The notes beneath the pieces were generated by a model, which was given only the letters and a program-made list of their open reading frames with translations, was not told the origin of the DNA and did not search any database. A stretch of DNA of 64,000 nucleotides from Acinetobacter sp. ASP199 (GTDB lineage Bacteria > Pseudomonadota > Gammaproteobacteria > Pseudomonadales > Moraxellaceae): NCBI RefSeq assembly GCF_022700675.1, contig NZ_CP062182.1, positions 496,001 through 560,000 of the forward strand, read 5' to 3'. A program made the position numbers and the translations under genes. Of the stretch, positions 7,399 through 19,656 are shown piece by piece. Position 1 is the stretch's first letter; each line of letters begins with the position of its first letter.

Positions 7399-9231
7399 AT
7401 GTGGTTCTTACTGGTGCTGATTTTGGGAATCGTGGCGTTGGGGATCTGGATGTGGAAGCGTCCTGACCCGGTAACACGAGATCAAGCCCGGGCAGTGCAA
7501 CATGATCTATGGATTGAACAGGTTGAAGCCCAGCTCAAGCATGCGGCTCGTCTCAGTGCTGAGGGGCAGCAGCCGAATTATGAGCGTGCCTATCAGATCT
7601 ATCAGGATCTGGCTCAGCAGCAGGAAATTCCTCAGGCCTATGTGGGCATGGGGCTGATGCAGCTCAAAGCTCTGGGTCGTCCACAAAGTATCGAAAATGC
7701 GATTAGTCTGCTTGAAAATGCATTTCGTCTAGGTAGTGACGAAGCTGCTTATCATCTGGGGCAGATCTATGAAGGTGATCGCTATCAGCACCATGATGCC
7801 GACAAAGCACTGTATTGGTATCGTCATGCCGTGGCACGCGGTAACCTGGAAGCCCAGTATCGAATCACAGAATTGTCCGAACCCACTCAAGATGCAGCAG
7901 AACAGCATCGTCTACAACTGCTAATTCAGAATGCAGATCAAGGACACTCTAGTTCACAGTACCAGTTGGCACAATACTATTTGGCAGATGGTACAGTCCA
8001 AGATTTAAGTTTAGGAATTCATTATCTGTTTCTGGCCGCACAGCAAGATCACCTCGAAGCAACCAAACAGATTGCACAGCTGTATGCACGTGGTGAGCTA
8101 TTACCACAGGACCAATCCCAAGCCTTACGTTTTATCAAGCAAAGCGTCAATCTGGGCGATCAGGAGGGGCTGTACGATTACTATGCTGGGGTATTGCTGG
8201 GTACGATTGATGTTGATCAGCGTCAGCGAATTTTGCAGCATTTGCAACAGTTGTCTTATGAGCATAAAGATGCTCAAGCCAAGACTTTACTTGGTTTAGC
8301 CTATTTTCATGGCTGGTTTGTCGATAAGAATGAAACTATGGCTTTTCGCTATTGGAGTGAAGCTGCGAATACTCAGTTTCCTCAAGCTTTGTGCATTATT
8401 GCAGCCTTATATTATGAGTCTTATCTGGTTGCGAATGAACCTGAAAAAGCGTTTAGCTTGTATCAGGCTGCTGCTGAGATTGATCCAGACGATTTCTATA
8501 GCCAGATGGGCCTGGCGCTGTGTTATCTGCATGGTATTGGTACAGTCAAAGATACAGCGAAAGCCACACAAATCATTCAGAAGATTGCGCAGCAGTACTG
8601 GAATATCAGTGCACAATCTGAAGCTGAACTGATTTATATCCTAGGGCGTTTTTATAGCCTACCAGAGTATCCATTACCCAACCGGGATAAGGCGATTCAA
8701 TATCTGAACCAGGCCGTGAACAAAGGTTCGGCTGAGGCCGCCTGGTATCTGTATCAGGCGCTTTCAGGCCAATATCCAGTATTTGCCAAAGATGAAAATC
8801 AGGCCAAACGCTACCTGCATCAAGCAGCTCAGTTAGGCCATGCACAGGCACAAGCCCAGCTCGGTATGATGTATCTCAAAGGTGAAAGTGTAGAGCAAGA
8901 GATTGCTTTAGGTTTGAATTATCTAAAACAGGCTGCTGCACAGCAAAATGCTCTAGCCCTGAATGCACTCGGTGAAGCAATGGAACAAGGTATTGGTGTA
9001 GAAGCCAATATGGATCAAGCGATCCAGTTCTATCATAAAGCTGCTGCACAGGTAAATGCTGATGCTTATGGTCATCTGGGACGTTTATATACCAAGGGCA
9101 TTGGTGTAAATCGTGATATAACGATCGCCCGAGCATGGCTAGAGAAGGGAAGCTTGCAAGGACATGCGGCTTCGCAGGAGCAGTTGAATAATCTGAATGC
9201 CTATCTGCAAATGAAAAACAGACTGGCATAA
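7399..9231 (+). CDS. membrane-anchored Sel1/TPR-like repeat protein
   Basis: A 610-residue protein with one N-terminal transmembrane segment (residues 2-18, then the basic stop WKRPD) and otherwise made almost wholly of Sel1-like helical repeats of about 36 residues. Repeat signatures recur across its length, such as AAYHLGQIYEG, SQYQLAQYY, AQAQLGMMYLKG, ALNALGEAME and AYGHLGRLYTKG. Roughly a dozen repeats can be counted. Sel1 repeats are protein-interaction scaffolds and no enzyme domain is present, so no function is claimed. It stands between two terminators and is probably a single-gene unit. RBS GGGAG lies 9 nt upstream. Confidence 0.85.
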   Translation: MWFLLVLILGIVALGIWMWKRPDPVTRDQARAVQHDLWIEQVEAQLKHAARLSAEGQQPNYERAYQIYQDLAQQQEIPQAYVGMGLMQLKALGRPQSIENAISLLENAFRLGSDEAAYHLGQIYEGDRYQHHDADKALYWYRHAVARGNLEAQYRITELSEPTQDAAEQHRLQLLIQNADQGHSSSQYQLAQYYLADGTVQDLSLGIHYLFLAAQQDHLEATKQIAQLYARGELLPQDQSQALRFIKQSVNLGDQEGLYDYYAGVLLGTIDVDQRQRILQHLQQLSYEHKDAQAKTLLGLAYFHGWFVDKNETMAFRYWSEAANTQFPQALCIIAALYYESYLVANEPEKAFSLYQAAAEIDPDDFYSQMGLALCYLHGIGTVKDTAKATQIIQKIAQQYWNISAQSEAELIYILGRFYSLPEYPLPNRDKAIQYLNQAVNKGSAEAAWYLYQALSGQYPVFAKDENQAKRYLHQAAQLGHAQAQAQLGMMYLKGESVEQEIALGLNYLKQAAAQQNALALNALGEAMEQGIGVEANMDQAIQFYHKAAAQVNADAYGHLGRLYTKGIGVNRDITIARAWLEKGSLQGHAASQEQLNNLNAYLQMKNRLA

Positions 9232-9260
9232 AAAACCGCTGCCTCAGCAGCGGTTTTTCT
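9231..9260. terminator. bidirectional terminator between the Sel1 gene and the exporter operon
   Basis: Perfect stem AAAAACCGCTGC/GCAGCGGTTTTT with loop CTCA at 9231-9258. It sits between converging genes. Confidence 0.92.
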
Positions 9261-9269
9261 ATTTAAAGA

Positions 9270-10688
9270 TTATGGTAATTGTTTAACTGGGCTACCACCC
9301 AGCGCCTGCATCAAAGTGACATAAGCGTTGTATTGATTTTGACGCGTTTGTACCAGACTGAGGCGCGCATTACGTGTGGTTTCCTGCGCATCAAGTAAGT
9401 TTTTCAAGGCAACCGCACCATTACGGTAGCGCACTTCAGTCAAGCGTTCAGTTTTTTCTGCCAGCTCGACATTACGGCGCTGTAGCTCCACCTGTTTGGT
9501 TAACTCAGTCCGATTGGACAGGGCATTTTCTACATCGGCAAAAGCTTCATAAATGGTCTGGCGATACTGCAGAATCGCTTTTTCATATTCCAGCTCATTT
9601 ACTTTCAGGTCACGTTTCATGTCATTCCATTGCAGGAAGGGTAAGGTGAGACCTGCGCCCAATGTTGCGACAGGATTTTTTAGCGCATCTGATAAGGATG
9701 TACTGGTTCCAATCCCCGTACTTAAACTACCAGTCAAACTAATCGAAGGGTAATAGCTGGCCTTATTGGCATCTTTATTGGCTAAGGCTTTACGCAGACG
9801 CAGTTCAGCAGCATTCAGGTCCGGACGACGTGAGAGCTGGCTTGCAGGCAAGCCAGCTTTAATTGCAGGCAAGGCAATATTTGGCAGACGTTGCGGTTCC
9901 TGAATTGAAAGCTGCTGTACCGGCATATTCATAAGGACAGCAAGTGCAGTACGTGTTTCAACGCGTTGCTGCTCAATCTGGCTTAAAGTAGCTTGCTGAC
10001 TCTGAATCGCCTGTTCGGCCTGAGTCAGATCTAGTCCGGAAACTGCACCAGCACGATACTGCACACGTACCAGGTCATACGTCTTCTGCGCCGTTGCCAG
10101 GTTCTGCTGTACGACACTATAGCGCTCATTTAAATAAGCCAATTGCCAATAAAGCTGTGCAGTCGTTCCAATCAGGCTTTGCGCCGTTGCCTGCAAGTCT
10201 TGTTCAGTAGCACGGGCTTCCCAACGGGCCGCTTCAGTCTGATTGGCAAGCTTACCAAACAGATCCAGTTCATAGCTAAGACCTGGATAACCTAGTGAAA
10301 TTCCAGTAGAACGGTCACCGTCGCCATCCAGACTAAACTGACGACCATTTGAAACTCGTGCATCACTAATGCGTACACCTTGCTGGCTTTGCGTTTGTCT
10401 GGCCTGAATACGCGCCTGTTGCAGGTTAATCCCGGCTACTGCAAGGTTGCTATTGCGTGATAACACATCCTCGACAAGTGTATTTAGTTGTGCATCTCTA
10501 AATAAGGTCCACCACTGATCAGCCAGGACATCCTCATAAATCTGCCTGCTTAGCGCAGTATTATTCTGAAAACTGCCAGGCACAGCTACGCTCGGCTGTT
10601 CATAAGGTGTTTTTACAACAGCTGCGCACCCCACCAGTGAACTCCCGAGAAGCAAGGCACTGGCAAGTTTGGTTAAAGTCATTTGCAT
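9270..10688 (-). CDS. NodT/OprM-type outer-membrane efflux lipoprotein
   Basis: Outer-membrane channel of a tripartite exporter, of the RND/NodT lipoprotein type. From ATG 10688 the protein has 472 aa with a signal peptide and the lipobox LVGC (Cys21), so it is lipid-anchored. Two outer-membrane efflux (OEP) repeats follow, with the usual YxLDLFG-type motif (SYELDLFGKLAN) in the first half and a similar coiled segment in the second. A longer frame begins at 10718 inside macB, but AAGGA seven bases upstream supports 10688. It directly follows macB by 10 nt and should supply the TolC function for MacAB. The substrate is unknown. Confidence 0.92.
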   Translation of the reverse strand: MQMTLTKLASALLLGSSLVGCAAVVKTPYEQPSVAVPGSFQNNTALSRQIYEDVLADQWWTLFRDAQLNTLVEDVLSRNSNLAVAGINLQQARIQARQTQSQQGVRISDARVSNGRQFSLDGDGDRSTGISLGYPGLSYELDLFGKLANQTEAARWEARATEQDLQATAQSLIGTTAQLYWQLAYLNERYSVVQQNLATAQKTYDLVRVQYRAGAVSGLDLTQAEQAIQSQQATLSQIEQQRVETRTALAVLMNMPVQQLSIQEPQRLPNIALPAIKAGLPASQLSRRPDLNAAELRLRKALANKDANKASYYPSISLTGSLSTGIGTSTSLSDALKNPVATLGAGLTLPFLQWNDMKRDLKVNELEYEKAILQYRQTIYEAFADVENALSNRTELTKQVELQRRNVELAEKTERLTEVRYRNGAVALKNLLDAQETTRNARLSLVQTRQNQYNAYVTLMQALGGSPVKQLP

Positions 10689-10698
10689 ATCAGGTTCC

Positions 10699-12675
10699 TT
10701 ATTCTCGAGAGAGGGCATCGACAGGATTCAGTCGCGCTGCATTACGTGCCGGGATAAAGCCGAACACAATACCGATCAGGCTAGAGCAGACAAAGGCCGC
10801 CACAATCGAAGTGGTCGAATACGCCATCTGGAAAGTACCTCCAGCAAAATGGGTAATCAGCTGACCAATACCGAGTGACAGCAAAACACCCAGAATACCG
10901 CCCAGGATACAAACCAGTACTGCTTCGATCAGGAACTGTTGCAGGATGTCACTTTGACGGGCACCGACCGCCATACGCACCCCAATTTCCTGGGTACGTT
11001 CGGTTACCGATACCAGCATGATGTTCATCACGCCAATACCACCAACCACCAGAGAAATGACTGCAATCGCAGAAATCAGCAAGGTCATGGTCTGGGTTGT
11101 CTGCTGGATAGTTTCACGAATACTGTCAGCATTCTGGGTGAATACATCCTGTGCACCGTGGCGCTGTACCAGCAAGTTCAGGATCGCATTTTCAGCTGCG
11201 GCACTTGGGTATTCATCTTTAATACGCACAATGATCTGACGCACATTGGACTGACCCAGCATACGGCTCATGACGGTGGAATAAGGCAAATATACATTCA
11301 AGCTATCATTGTTGCCCATCATGCCTTTTTGAGCATCGATCACACCAATGATTCGGCTTGGTACACTACCGAGTAGAATGACCTGTCCAACCGGATTGGT
11401 GCCATCTCTAAAGAAGGTGTTTTGCGTATTGGTGTCAATCACCACGTCTTGTGCTTGTTGTGAAACACTGTGTTTATCAAAAGGCTGGCCAGATTTAAAA
11501 GTCATGCCTCTGACATAAAAGAAATCTTCACTGACGCCGTTGACGGTGGTTGAAGCTTCAATTTCTTTATAACGTCCAGTGACACTGCTGTTGACGGATG
11601 GACTGACGCCATCAACATAAGGCTGTTCTGCCAAAGCATCCGCATCAGCAGGAATCAGGGTTTTGGCTTGCGAGGATCGTGAATTATCCCCGAAGCCACG
11701 GCCCTGGAAGACGGTAATGGTATTGGTCCCGAGACTGCTAATATTTTCCAGAATCTGTTTCTGGGAGCCATTACCCAGTGCCACTACAGAAACCACGGAC
11801 GCGATCCCGATAATAATCCCGAGCATGGTCAGGAAGGTTCGCATACGATGAGCATTCATGGCCAGTAGCGCCATACGGAATGCTTCACCCAGACGATCTA
11901 CAGCTGAACGCCAACTAGAGATTTTCTTCTGTTCACTGCGTTCGAGTGTTTGTTTTGTAAAGCCATCATCAATTTCAGGTACATTCTGCTGGTCAGAAAT
12001 AATATTACCGTCTGAAATCTCAATAATCCGGGTCGCATTCTTCGCCACATTATGATCATGCGTGACCAGAATAATGGTATGACCTTTGGCATTCAGCTCA
12101 CGCAAAATGCGCATGACTTCAATACCGCTGTTCTTGTCTAATGCACCTGTCGGTTCATCGGCAAGAATCACATCACCACCATTTATCAAGGCACGGGCAA
12201 TCGAAACACGCTGTTGCTGACCGCCAGACAGCTGACTTGGACGGTTTTCGGTTTTTTCACCTAAACCTAAGTCTGTCAGTAATTTAACAGCACGCTCATG
12301 ACGTTCATTTGAATCTGCACCCGCGTAAATCGCAGGCACTTCAACGTTGCCTGCAGCATTCAAGTCACCGAGAAGATGATAGCGTTGGAAAATAAAGCCG
12401 AAGTATTCACGGCGTAACTGAGCCAGTTCATCCGCTTCCAGCTCACGGGTTTCACGCCCTTTGACTTTATAACTGCCAGCAGTTGGCTTATCCAGACACC
12501 CCAGAATGTTCATTAACGTCGATTTACCCGAACCCGACTGACCGACAATGGCAACCAGCTCGCCCGGATAGATTTCGAGGTTAACGCCCTTGAGAATCTG
12601 AACCGTACTTTCACCCGCAGGGAATTCACGAATCAGATTCTTAACCTCTAACAGAGGCTGTTGTTGTTGATTCAT
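10699..12675 (-). CDS. macB: macrolide/peptide ABC exporter MacB (ATPase-permease)
   Basis: A 658-residue inner-membrane ABC transporter with the MacB layout of N-terminal ATPase, TM1, large periplasmic domain and three C-terminal membrane helices (FtsX fold). The Walker [10 protein letters not shown] is at 45-53. The ABC signature [15 protein letters not shown] and Walker [13 protein letters not shown] follow near 140-170. MacB acts as a mechanotransmitter, expelling substrates from the periplasm through the outer-membrane channel. It is two bases from macA upstream and ten from the NodT-type gene downstream. Related systems export macrolides, toxins or siderophores (PvdT), so the substrate remains open. 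Confidence 0.95.
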   Translation of the reverse strand: MNQQQQPLLEVKNLIREFPAGESTVQILKGVNLEIYPGELVAIVGQSGSGKSTLMNILGCLDKPTAGSYKVKGRETRELEADELAQLRREYFGFIFQRYHLLGDLNAAGNVEVPAIYAGADSNERHERAVKLLTDLGLGEKTENRPSQLSGGQQQRVSIARALINGGDVILADEPTGALDKNSGIEVMRILRELNAKGHTIILVTHDHNVAKNATRIIEISDGNIISDQQNVPEIDDGFTKQTLERSEQKKISSWRSAVDRLGEAFRMALLAMNAHRMRTFLTMLGIIIGIASVVSVVALGNGSQKQILENISSLGTNTITVFQGRGFGDNSRSSQAKTLIPADADALAEQPYVDGVSPSVNSSVTGRYKEIEASTTVNGVSEDFFYVRGMTFKSGQPFDKHSVSQQAQDVVIDTNTQNTFFRDGTNPVGQVILLGSVPSRIIGVIDAQKGMMGNNDSLNVYLPYSTVMSRMLGQSNVRQIIVRIKDEYPSAAAENAILNLLVQRHGAQDVFTQNADSIRETIQQTTQTMTLLISAIAVISLVVGGIGVMNIMLVSVTERTQEIGVRMAVGARQSDILQQFLIEAVLVCILGGILGVLLSLGIGQLITHFAGGTFQMAYSTTSIVAAFVCSSLIGIVFGFIPARNAARLNPVDALSRE

Positions 12676-12677
12676 GC

Positions 12678-14030
12678 TTACATTCTCATTGGGCCACGGC
12701 TATTCGCACCGCGTTTAGCACCGTCATTTGAAGTGTCTGAACCATCGGCAATGACCACTTGATCACCACGTTTCAGGCCTTTAATGACCTGAGCAGTGAC
12801 ACGGTTATTTAGCCCGATCAGTACAGGAGTCGGTTTTGCAGTACCGTCCGCTTGTAATACGCGAACCATGGCACGTTGTGCTTTGCCTTGTTCAATCAGA
12901 GAACGTTCTGCATCAGAAAGTTCCAGACGGGCAGGGCGCTCACCTTTAGCATTGTCACCACGAGCAGCAGATTCTTCACCGCGTGGACGTCCCTCGCCAC
13001 GTGTTCCTTGAGTGCCTTCACCACGACTTGGACGTTGTGGACGGTTAGAGCTCTGAATCGCAGCAGCAGGAATGGTCATTACATTTCGTGCTTCATCGAG
13101 CACAATATAGACTTGTGCCGTCATATCAATACGCAGCTTGCCATCTTCATTCGGTACATCGAACAGGGCGTTGTAATACACTGCAGAACTTGAAGATGAA
13201 CTTGAAGTATTAGTATCGGTATTAATTGAATTCGGTGCTGGTTCTACCTGACGTAATTTCGCGTAAATTTTCTTTTCACTATTGCCTAGAGTCGTAAAGT
13301 AAACCGTTTGACCTTCTTCAACTTTCATGACATCTGCTTCAGAAATCTCGGCTTTGATAGTCATAGTGTCGAGTTTTGCCAGCTTCACAATGGTTGGTGC
13401 ACTCTGGTTGGCATTTACGGTCTGACCTTCTTCAGTCACGATCGCGACAATGGTCCCGTCCATAGGGGCCACAATCTGGGTATACCCAAGATCTTCTTTG
13501 GCAGTCGCCAGCGTCAAACGTGACTGTTCAATCTGAGCATTAATTGCAGTAATGTCCGCTTGTGCTGTCTTATAACTTGCCAAGGCTGATTCCAGCTCTG
13601 AACGGGAAGTGGCATCCTGGGCATACATGACTTTCTGACGGTTGTATTCAGCTTCAACTTTAGCCAGATTTGCTTGTCGCACTGCAAGTTGTGCCATCTG
13701 ATTCTTAATGCTGGCTTCAGCCGTTTTTAAATCATTTTCCTGACGTACAGAATCAATTTGAGCAATCAGCTGACCCTGTTTAACCTGATCGCCCAGTTGC
13801 ACATACATTCTTTTCACCTGACCAGAAACCTGTGCACCGACACTTACCATTTTGGTTGCTTCCAGTACACCTGTAGCCAGTACCGAGCTTTCAATATCTC
13901 CCTGGGTGACTTCAGCAGTAATATACTGCGTTGGTTTTTCTTCAGGTTTCAGGAAATACCACCCGGTGGCTATAAGTGCAATGGCAATGACCACTGCCAT
14001 AATCAGTTTAGACGGTTTTATTTTTGGCAT
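12678..14030 (-). CDS. macA: MacA-type periplasmic adaptor
   Basis: Membrane-fusion protein linking MacB to the outer-membrane channel. The N-terminal signal anchor spans residues 8-26. It is followed by a lipoyl half-motif ([19 protein letters not shown]), an alpha-hairpin with coiled-coil character (about 95-180), the second lipoyl half ([13 protein letters not shown]) and beta-barrel/MP domains. Two low-complexity inserts are unusual: a Ser run at 275-282, and a 40-residue Arg/Gly/Glu-rich segment at about 327-370 before the last strand (see findings). At 450 aa it is longer than typical MacA (about 370-390), mainly because of these inserts. It is the first gene of the exporter operon. Confidence 0.93.
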   Translation of the reverse strand: MPKIKPSKLIMAVVIAIALIATGWYFLKPEEKPTQYITAEVTQGDIESSVLATGVLEATKMVSVGAQVSGQVKRMYVQLGDQVKQGQLIAQIDSVRQENDLKTAEASIKNQMAQLAVRQANLAKVEAEYNRQKVMYAQDATSRSELESALASYKTAQADITAINAQIEQSRLTLATAKEDLGYTQIVAPMDGTIVAIVTEEGQTVNANQSAPTIVKLAKLDTMTIKAEISEADVMKVEEGQTVYFTTLGNSEKKIYAKLRQVEPAPNSINTDTNTSSSSSSSAVYYNALFDVPNEDGKLRIDMTAQVYIVLDEARNVMTIPAAAIQSSNRPQRPSRGEGTQGTRGEGRPRGEESAARGDNAKGERPARLELSDAERSLIEQGKAQRAMVRVLQADGTAKPTPVLIGLNNRVTAQVIKGLKRGDQVVIADGSDTSNDGAKRGANSRGPMRM

Positions 14031-14063
14031 AGTGAACAGATTTAAGTCAGAGATATGTAGGTG

Positions 14064-14069
14064 ATTATA
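14064..14069 (-). promoter_or_regulatory. -10 promoter element for the macA-macB-NodT operon
   Basis: On the minus strand this reads TATAAT, a perfect -10, about 34 nt upstream of macA. The -35 region is weak. The flanking gap from 14031 to 14148 is AT-rich and contains no gene. Confidence 0.4.
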
Positions 14070-14109
14070 AAAGCGAATTGAGGATAAATCGTGAATTTTC
14101 TTAACAAAT

Positions 14110-14128
14110 AAGAATGATTATTATTTTA
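14110..14128. promoter_or_regulatory. possible Fur box upstream of macA
   Basis: The 19 bases share an uninterrupted AATGATTAT core and about 14 of 19 positions with the E. coli Fur consensus. The site is about 41 bp upstream of the -10 element of macA. The region is AT-rich, so chance similarity is a serious alternative. Confidence 0.3.
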
Positions 14129-14148
14129 TTTATCTGATTATTAAGCTA

Positions 14149-15135
14149 TTAATAAAACAAAGTTTTGCCACACATACTGGCAATCGCTTGCTGCACCAGA
14201 TGTTCAGGGTTTTCATGCCCTAAGCCTTTAATCGAAGCATCAATTTTTAATAACAGGGCTGGCCAAGCTAAAAAGGTTTGTGGACTGAGTCGACGTAAGG
14301 CCTGTTGATATAGGCTAACTTTGGATTTCCAGATGCCGATCTGTAGTGCATTGTGAGGCTGTTCAAACAGCTGCATTAACAAACGCATTTCTTTACTAAT
14401 GCTCCACAAAATTAAGCTCAATGGCTCACCAGAAGCAATCAGATATTGAAAAATTTTAATCGATTGCGCAAGGTTGCCATTCAGCAGGGCATCACTGAGG
14501 TCGTAAGTGCTATAACGCGACTGATCTTGCAGGCAGGCATATAAATGATCCACCTGAATCATATCGACTTCTGCAAAGGTATCACTGACACGCATCAGGC
14601 TGTTTTTGGCTGCCAGCAGGTTGTGCTCATGATGCTGTTCCAGCCATGCCCAGGCATCATTGGCAAGTTTAATGCCTAGTTTTTCTGCCTCGACTGACAG
14701 AATTTGCTGACGATCACGTGGATAATTGGCTGTCAGGGAGACATTGACGCCATTCGCATCCATCACCTGGAAAAAGCTGGATTTGAGGCTGCTGCTATCC
14801 TGTTTAGGCATGACGATCAGCAGTAAATTGTCACTGTCCTGCTGCAAATAGCTTTTTAATAGTTTGATGCCACTGGCATCCGGCTTGATATTGCCATGTA
14901 CTTCAACTGCGAGTTGAGTCGAAAACAAAGACAAACTATTTAATGCATTAAAGACATTTTTCCAGTCGCTGACGGAACTGACATCATAGCGCTGACGTTC
15001 AACTTCCCGCTGTTGCCAGCTGGCACGAAAAGCATCCATCAGGTTCTGTTCAAGCAGAGGCTCCTGACCATGTAATACCCAGGCACCGCGAGCATCGGAA
15101 ACACGTTTTAATGCCTGAAGGTAGTCAAGTTTCAT
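14149..15135 (-). CDS. holA: DNA polymerase III subunit delta
   Basis: Clamp-loader subunit that opens the beta sliding clamp at replication forks. It has 328 aa, near the usual length. The N-terminal AAA+-like fold has WVLHGQEPLLEQNLMDAFR, a degenerate nucleotide site typical of delta. The C-terminal part contains SLILWSISKEMRLLMQL and the collar domain. It lies 9 nt after lptE on the same strand, the widely conserved leuS-lptE-holA order. That conservation supports the call as much as the sequence does. Confidence 0.94.
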   Translation of the reverse strand: MKLDYLQALKRVSDARGAWVLHGQEPLLEQNLMDAFRASWQQREVERQRYDVSSVSDWKNVFNALNSLSLFSTQLAVEVHGNIKPDASGIKLLKSYLQQDSDNLLLIVMPKQDSSSLKSSFFQVMDANGVNVSLTANYPRDRQQILSVEAEKLGIKLANDAWAWLEQHHEHNLLAAKNSLMRVSDTFAEVDMIQVDHLYACLQDQSRYSTYDLSDALLNGNLAQSIKIFQYLIASGEPLSLILWSISKEMRLLMQLFEQPHNALQIGIWKSKVSLYQQALRRLSPQTFLAWPALLLKIDASIKGLGHENPEHLVQQAIASMCGKTLFY

Positions 15136-15144
15136 AGTTCAGTC

Positions 15145-15678
15145 TTATTGTACTGGTTGAGTAGAAGTTTCGGTTTTTGCCAATGGTAAACGATTTGACG
15201 ATATCTGACGTGCAATCTGTTGTGCTACATCATCAATGAGAACCTGTTTCAGGAAAACCTGCTCCTGGTCATCGGTATTTACTGTCTCGATATCATATTG
15301 ATAGGTACGGGTCGCGACGATCGTACGCGGTTCGGTCACAGGATTACCTTGTGCATCTTCAATACGGAAGGTCACATTGAGACGTAATAATGTTTCTACC
15401 AGTTTACCGTTTAATTCCAGACGACGCGGAGTATAGTCCAACACACGCAGTACATAGGCATTTGGTGAATTTGATAATTGTACACCAGCCGCACCCAGAT
15501 AAATTGCCAGCTTTTCCTGAAGCTCCTCGGTATTGGCAGGTAAAACCAGGCTCATCACTGAATAAGCCACAGGTGCTGATGTTGGATTTGAGCCTTTTAA
15601 ATGGAAACCACAGCCGACTAAGCCTGCACTGAGACCACAAGTTAAAACAATTGCTGCTAAACGTTTGCCCAAATGCAT
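15145..15678 (-). CDS. lptE: LPS-assembly lipoprotein LptE
   Basis: Outer-membrane lipoprotein that plugs LptD and helps place lipopolysaccharide (here probably lipooligosaccharide) in the outer leaflet. From ATG 15678 it has 177 aa, with a signal peptide ending in the lipobox LVGC (Cys23) and then GFHLKG, the family's hallmark after the cysteine. The body has the small alpha/beta fold with YTPRRLELNGK and RTYQYDIETVNT. A longer frame from 15741 lacks a ribosome site, while AGAGGACA sits correctly before 15678. It precedes holA and follows leuS. Confidence 0.93.
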   Translation of the reverse strand: MHLGKRLAAIVLTCGLSAGLVGCGFHLKGSNPTSAPVAYSVMSLVLPANTEELQEKLAIYLGAAGVQLSNSPNAYVLRVLDYTPRRLELNGKLVETLLRLNVTFRIEDAQGNPVTEPRTIVATRTYQYDIETVNTDDQEQVFLKQVLIDDVAQQIARQISSNRLPLAKTETSTQPVQ

Positions 15679-15739
15679 GTGCTGTCCTCTGTTTTTCCGA
15701 AAGGGAAAATATTGAAATCCTGAATTGGATTGTAAAGTC

Positions 15740-15766
15740 AAAGCCCGTTGACTGGCAACGGGCTTT
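15740..15766. terminator. hairpin between leuS and lptE
   Basis: Stem AAAGCCCGTTG/CAACGGGCTTT with loop ACTGG. There is no long T tract on either strand, so it may be a weak terminator or an RNA-processing/stability hairpin between leuS and lptE. Confidence 0.5.
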
Positions 15767-15811
15767 GTTTGGGAATTGTTTTTTAATCCCTACCTTTTTC
15801 TATTTAGAGAT

Positions 15812-18529
<2,718 letters not shown>

Positions 18530-18630
18530 TTAAAAAATTTAACGCACAGCATAGCGCAAAATGCACCTAAAAGTGAATTTTGCACTCACATTTCCCGAAG
18601 AAAAAACGACGGTTCTATAGGGCGGAGTCC

Positions 18631-18978
18631 TTATAAAGCGACTGCGCGATTTTTAGATTGTTGCAATGCCTCGTTCGCTTCGCGTTGCTGCTGGTCTTGA
18701 TCCGCTGGAGCTTGAGGCGATTGTTGCTGCTGGCCTTGAGAAAGGTTCTCGGTTTGTTCAACAGGATCAGTACTTCTAGGAGATGTTGGTGCTGAATTTT
18801 TCCAGCCATAAGTTTCCACTTTGCCTGCTTTTTTGGCATTTTTCGGCGGTGGTGTTTTGGTGTAATGCGTTACCCCTTTGGCATCGACCCATTTATAGTA
18901 TTGATCTGCCATGGTATTTCCACTCACAAAACTGAGCAGAAGGGTGCTGGTTAAAATAGCAAACAGTGAGCGTTTCAT
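18631..18978 (-). CDS. DUF4124 domain secreted protein
   Basis: A 115-residue exported protein. It has a signal peptide (about residues 1-24, ending TMA) and a DUF4124 domain with the family's core YYKWVDAKGVTHYTKTPPP at about 27-45. The tail is rich in Gln, Ser and Pro (SQGQQQQSPQAP). DUF4124 proteins are periplasmic and their function is not established. It lies 122 bp upstream of leuS on the same strand and may form its own unit. Confidence 0.85.
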   Translation of the reverse strand: MKRSLFAILTSTLLLSFVSGNTMADQYYKWVDAKGVTHYTKTPPPKNAKKAGKVETYGWKNSAPTSPRSTDPVEQTENLSQGQQQQSPQAPADQDQQQREANEALQQSKNRAVAL

Positions 18979-19573
18979 AGTTTTCGATCCTTTGCAATTT
19001 CAGCATTCAGTTTGTGCATATTGTAGTCAGTTTAAATAATCAGAGGAGAATTTTTATCTATTTTTATCGACATTTCGTAGTAAATGCAGAGAAAGGTAAT
19101 TGAGTAAAATGTAAGCAAGCGAATAAGTAAATTTATTTATAAACGTTAAAATCAAAAAATAGAAAAATTCATTCATTTTTTTTATATGAGACATATTAAA
19201 AATTTATGCAAATAAATATCTATCATAATGATTTTATTAAATATATTTGGTTGATATAGAGGGTGCTTAAAGCTTTACTTTTGATAAAAGTTTAGAAAAA
19301 CAGCAAAAAACCTGCGAGGTAGATGAAACAGAGTGTTTTTTAAACTTGACTTTAAAGCCTGAAAACACAAGAATGCAGCATTAGTTTTATATGCCTTAGA
19401 TCGATCACCCTTCGAATAAGTGTCATTTCATGCAGTGGGCAATTTCTCTAGCCGAGAAATTGAACAAAGCTAAACAAAATATGTTTATCCCAACATGTTT
19501 TAGGTCTTGTATTGCTCGAACAGCTGAAAGATCAGATTTTTTCCCTATTGCGATGAAAACTATGAAATTTATG

Positions 19574-19582
19574 TGCTATAAC
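19574..19582 (+). promoter_or_regulatory. extended -10 promoter candidate for ilvIHC
   Basis: TGCTATAAC matches TG-n-TATAAT at eight of nine defined positions, about 75 nt upstream of the ilvI start. No clear -35 hexamer is at 16-18 bp. Confidence 0.4.
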
Positions 19583-19605
19583 AGTGCAGACAGTTAATGA
19601 ATGAA

Positions 19606-19634
19606 CACTGCAAATGCCTCCCATTTGTGCAGTG
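19606..19634 (+). promoter_or_regulatory. 5' leader hairpin upstream of ilvI
   Basis: CACTGCAAATG pairs with CATTTG-TG-CAGTG across a CCTCC loop (11 bp with a 2-nt bulge). It lies between the putative promoter and the ribosome site of ilvI. No T tract follows, so it is not a classical attenuator terminator. Confidence 0.4.
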
Positions 19635-19656
19635 AATAATATTAGGGTGAATCACG

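Larger units (their letters stand above)
18979..19656. other. 678-bp intergenic region upstream of ilvI
   Basis: No credible gene. It is AT-rich, especially 19021-19260, and lies between a minus-strand DUF4124 gene and ilvI. It contains a perfect 9-bp inverted repeat with a 5-nt loop (CAATTTCTC/GAGAAATTG, 19440-19462), a candidate extended -10 element at 19574-19582 and a leader hairpin at 19606-19634. The length and AT content would suit Lrp-type control, known for ilvIH in enterobacteria, but no Lrp site is claimed. Confidence 0.5.

Noticed and set aside
10689..10718. Earlier ATG start for the NodT-type lipoprotein inside macB
   Set aside because: It would put ten charged residues before the signal peptide. 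AAGGA is correctly placed for the ATG at 10688.
19429..19596. Small ORF (about 55 codons) upstream of ilvI as a leader peptide for attenuation
   Set aside because: It is not enriched in Leu, Val or Ile codons, has no good ribosome site, runs through the putative promoter, and no terminator/antiterminator pair follows.
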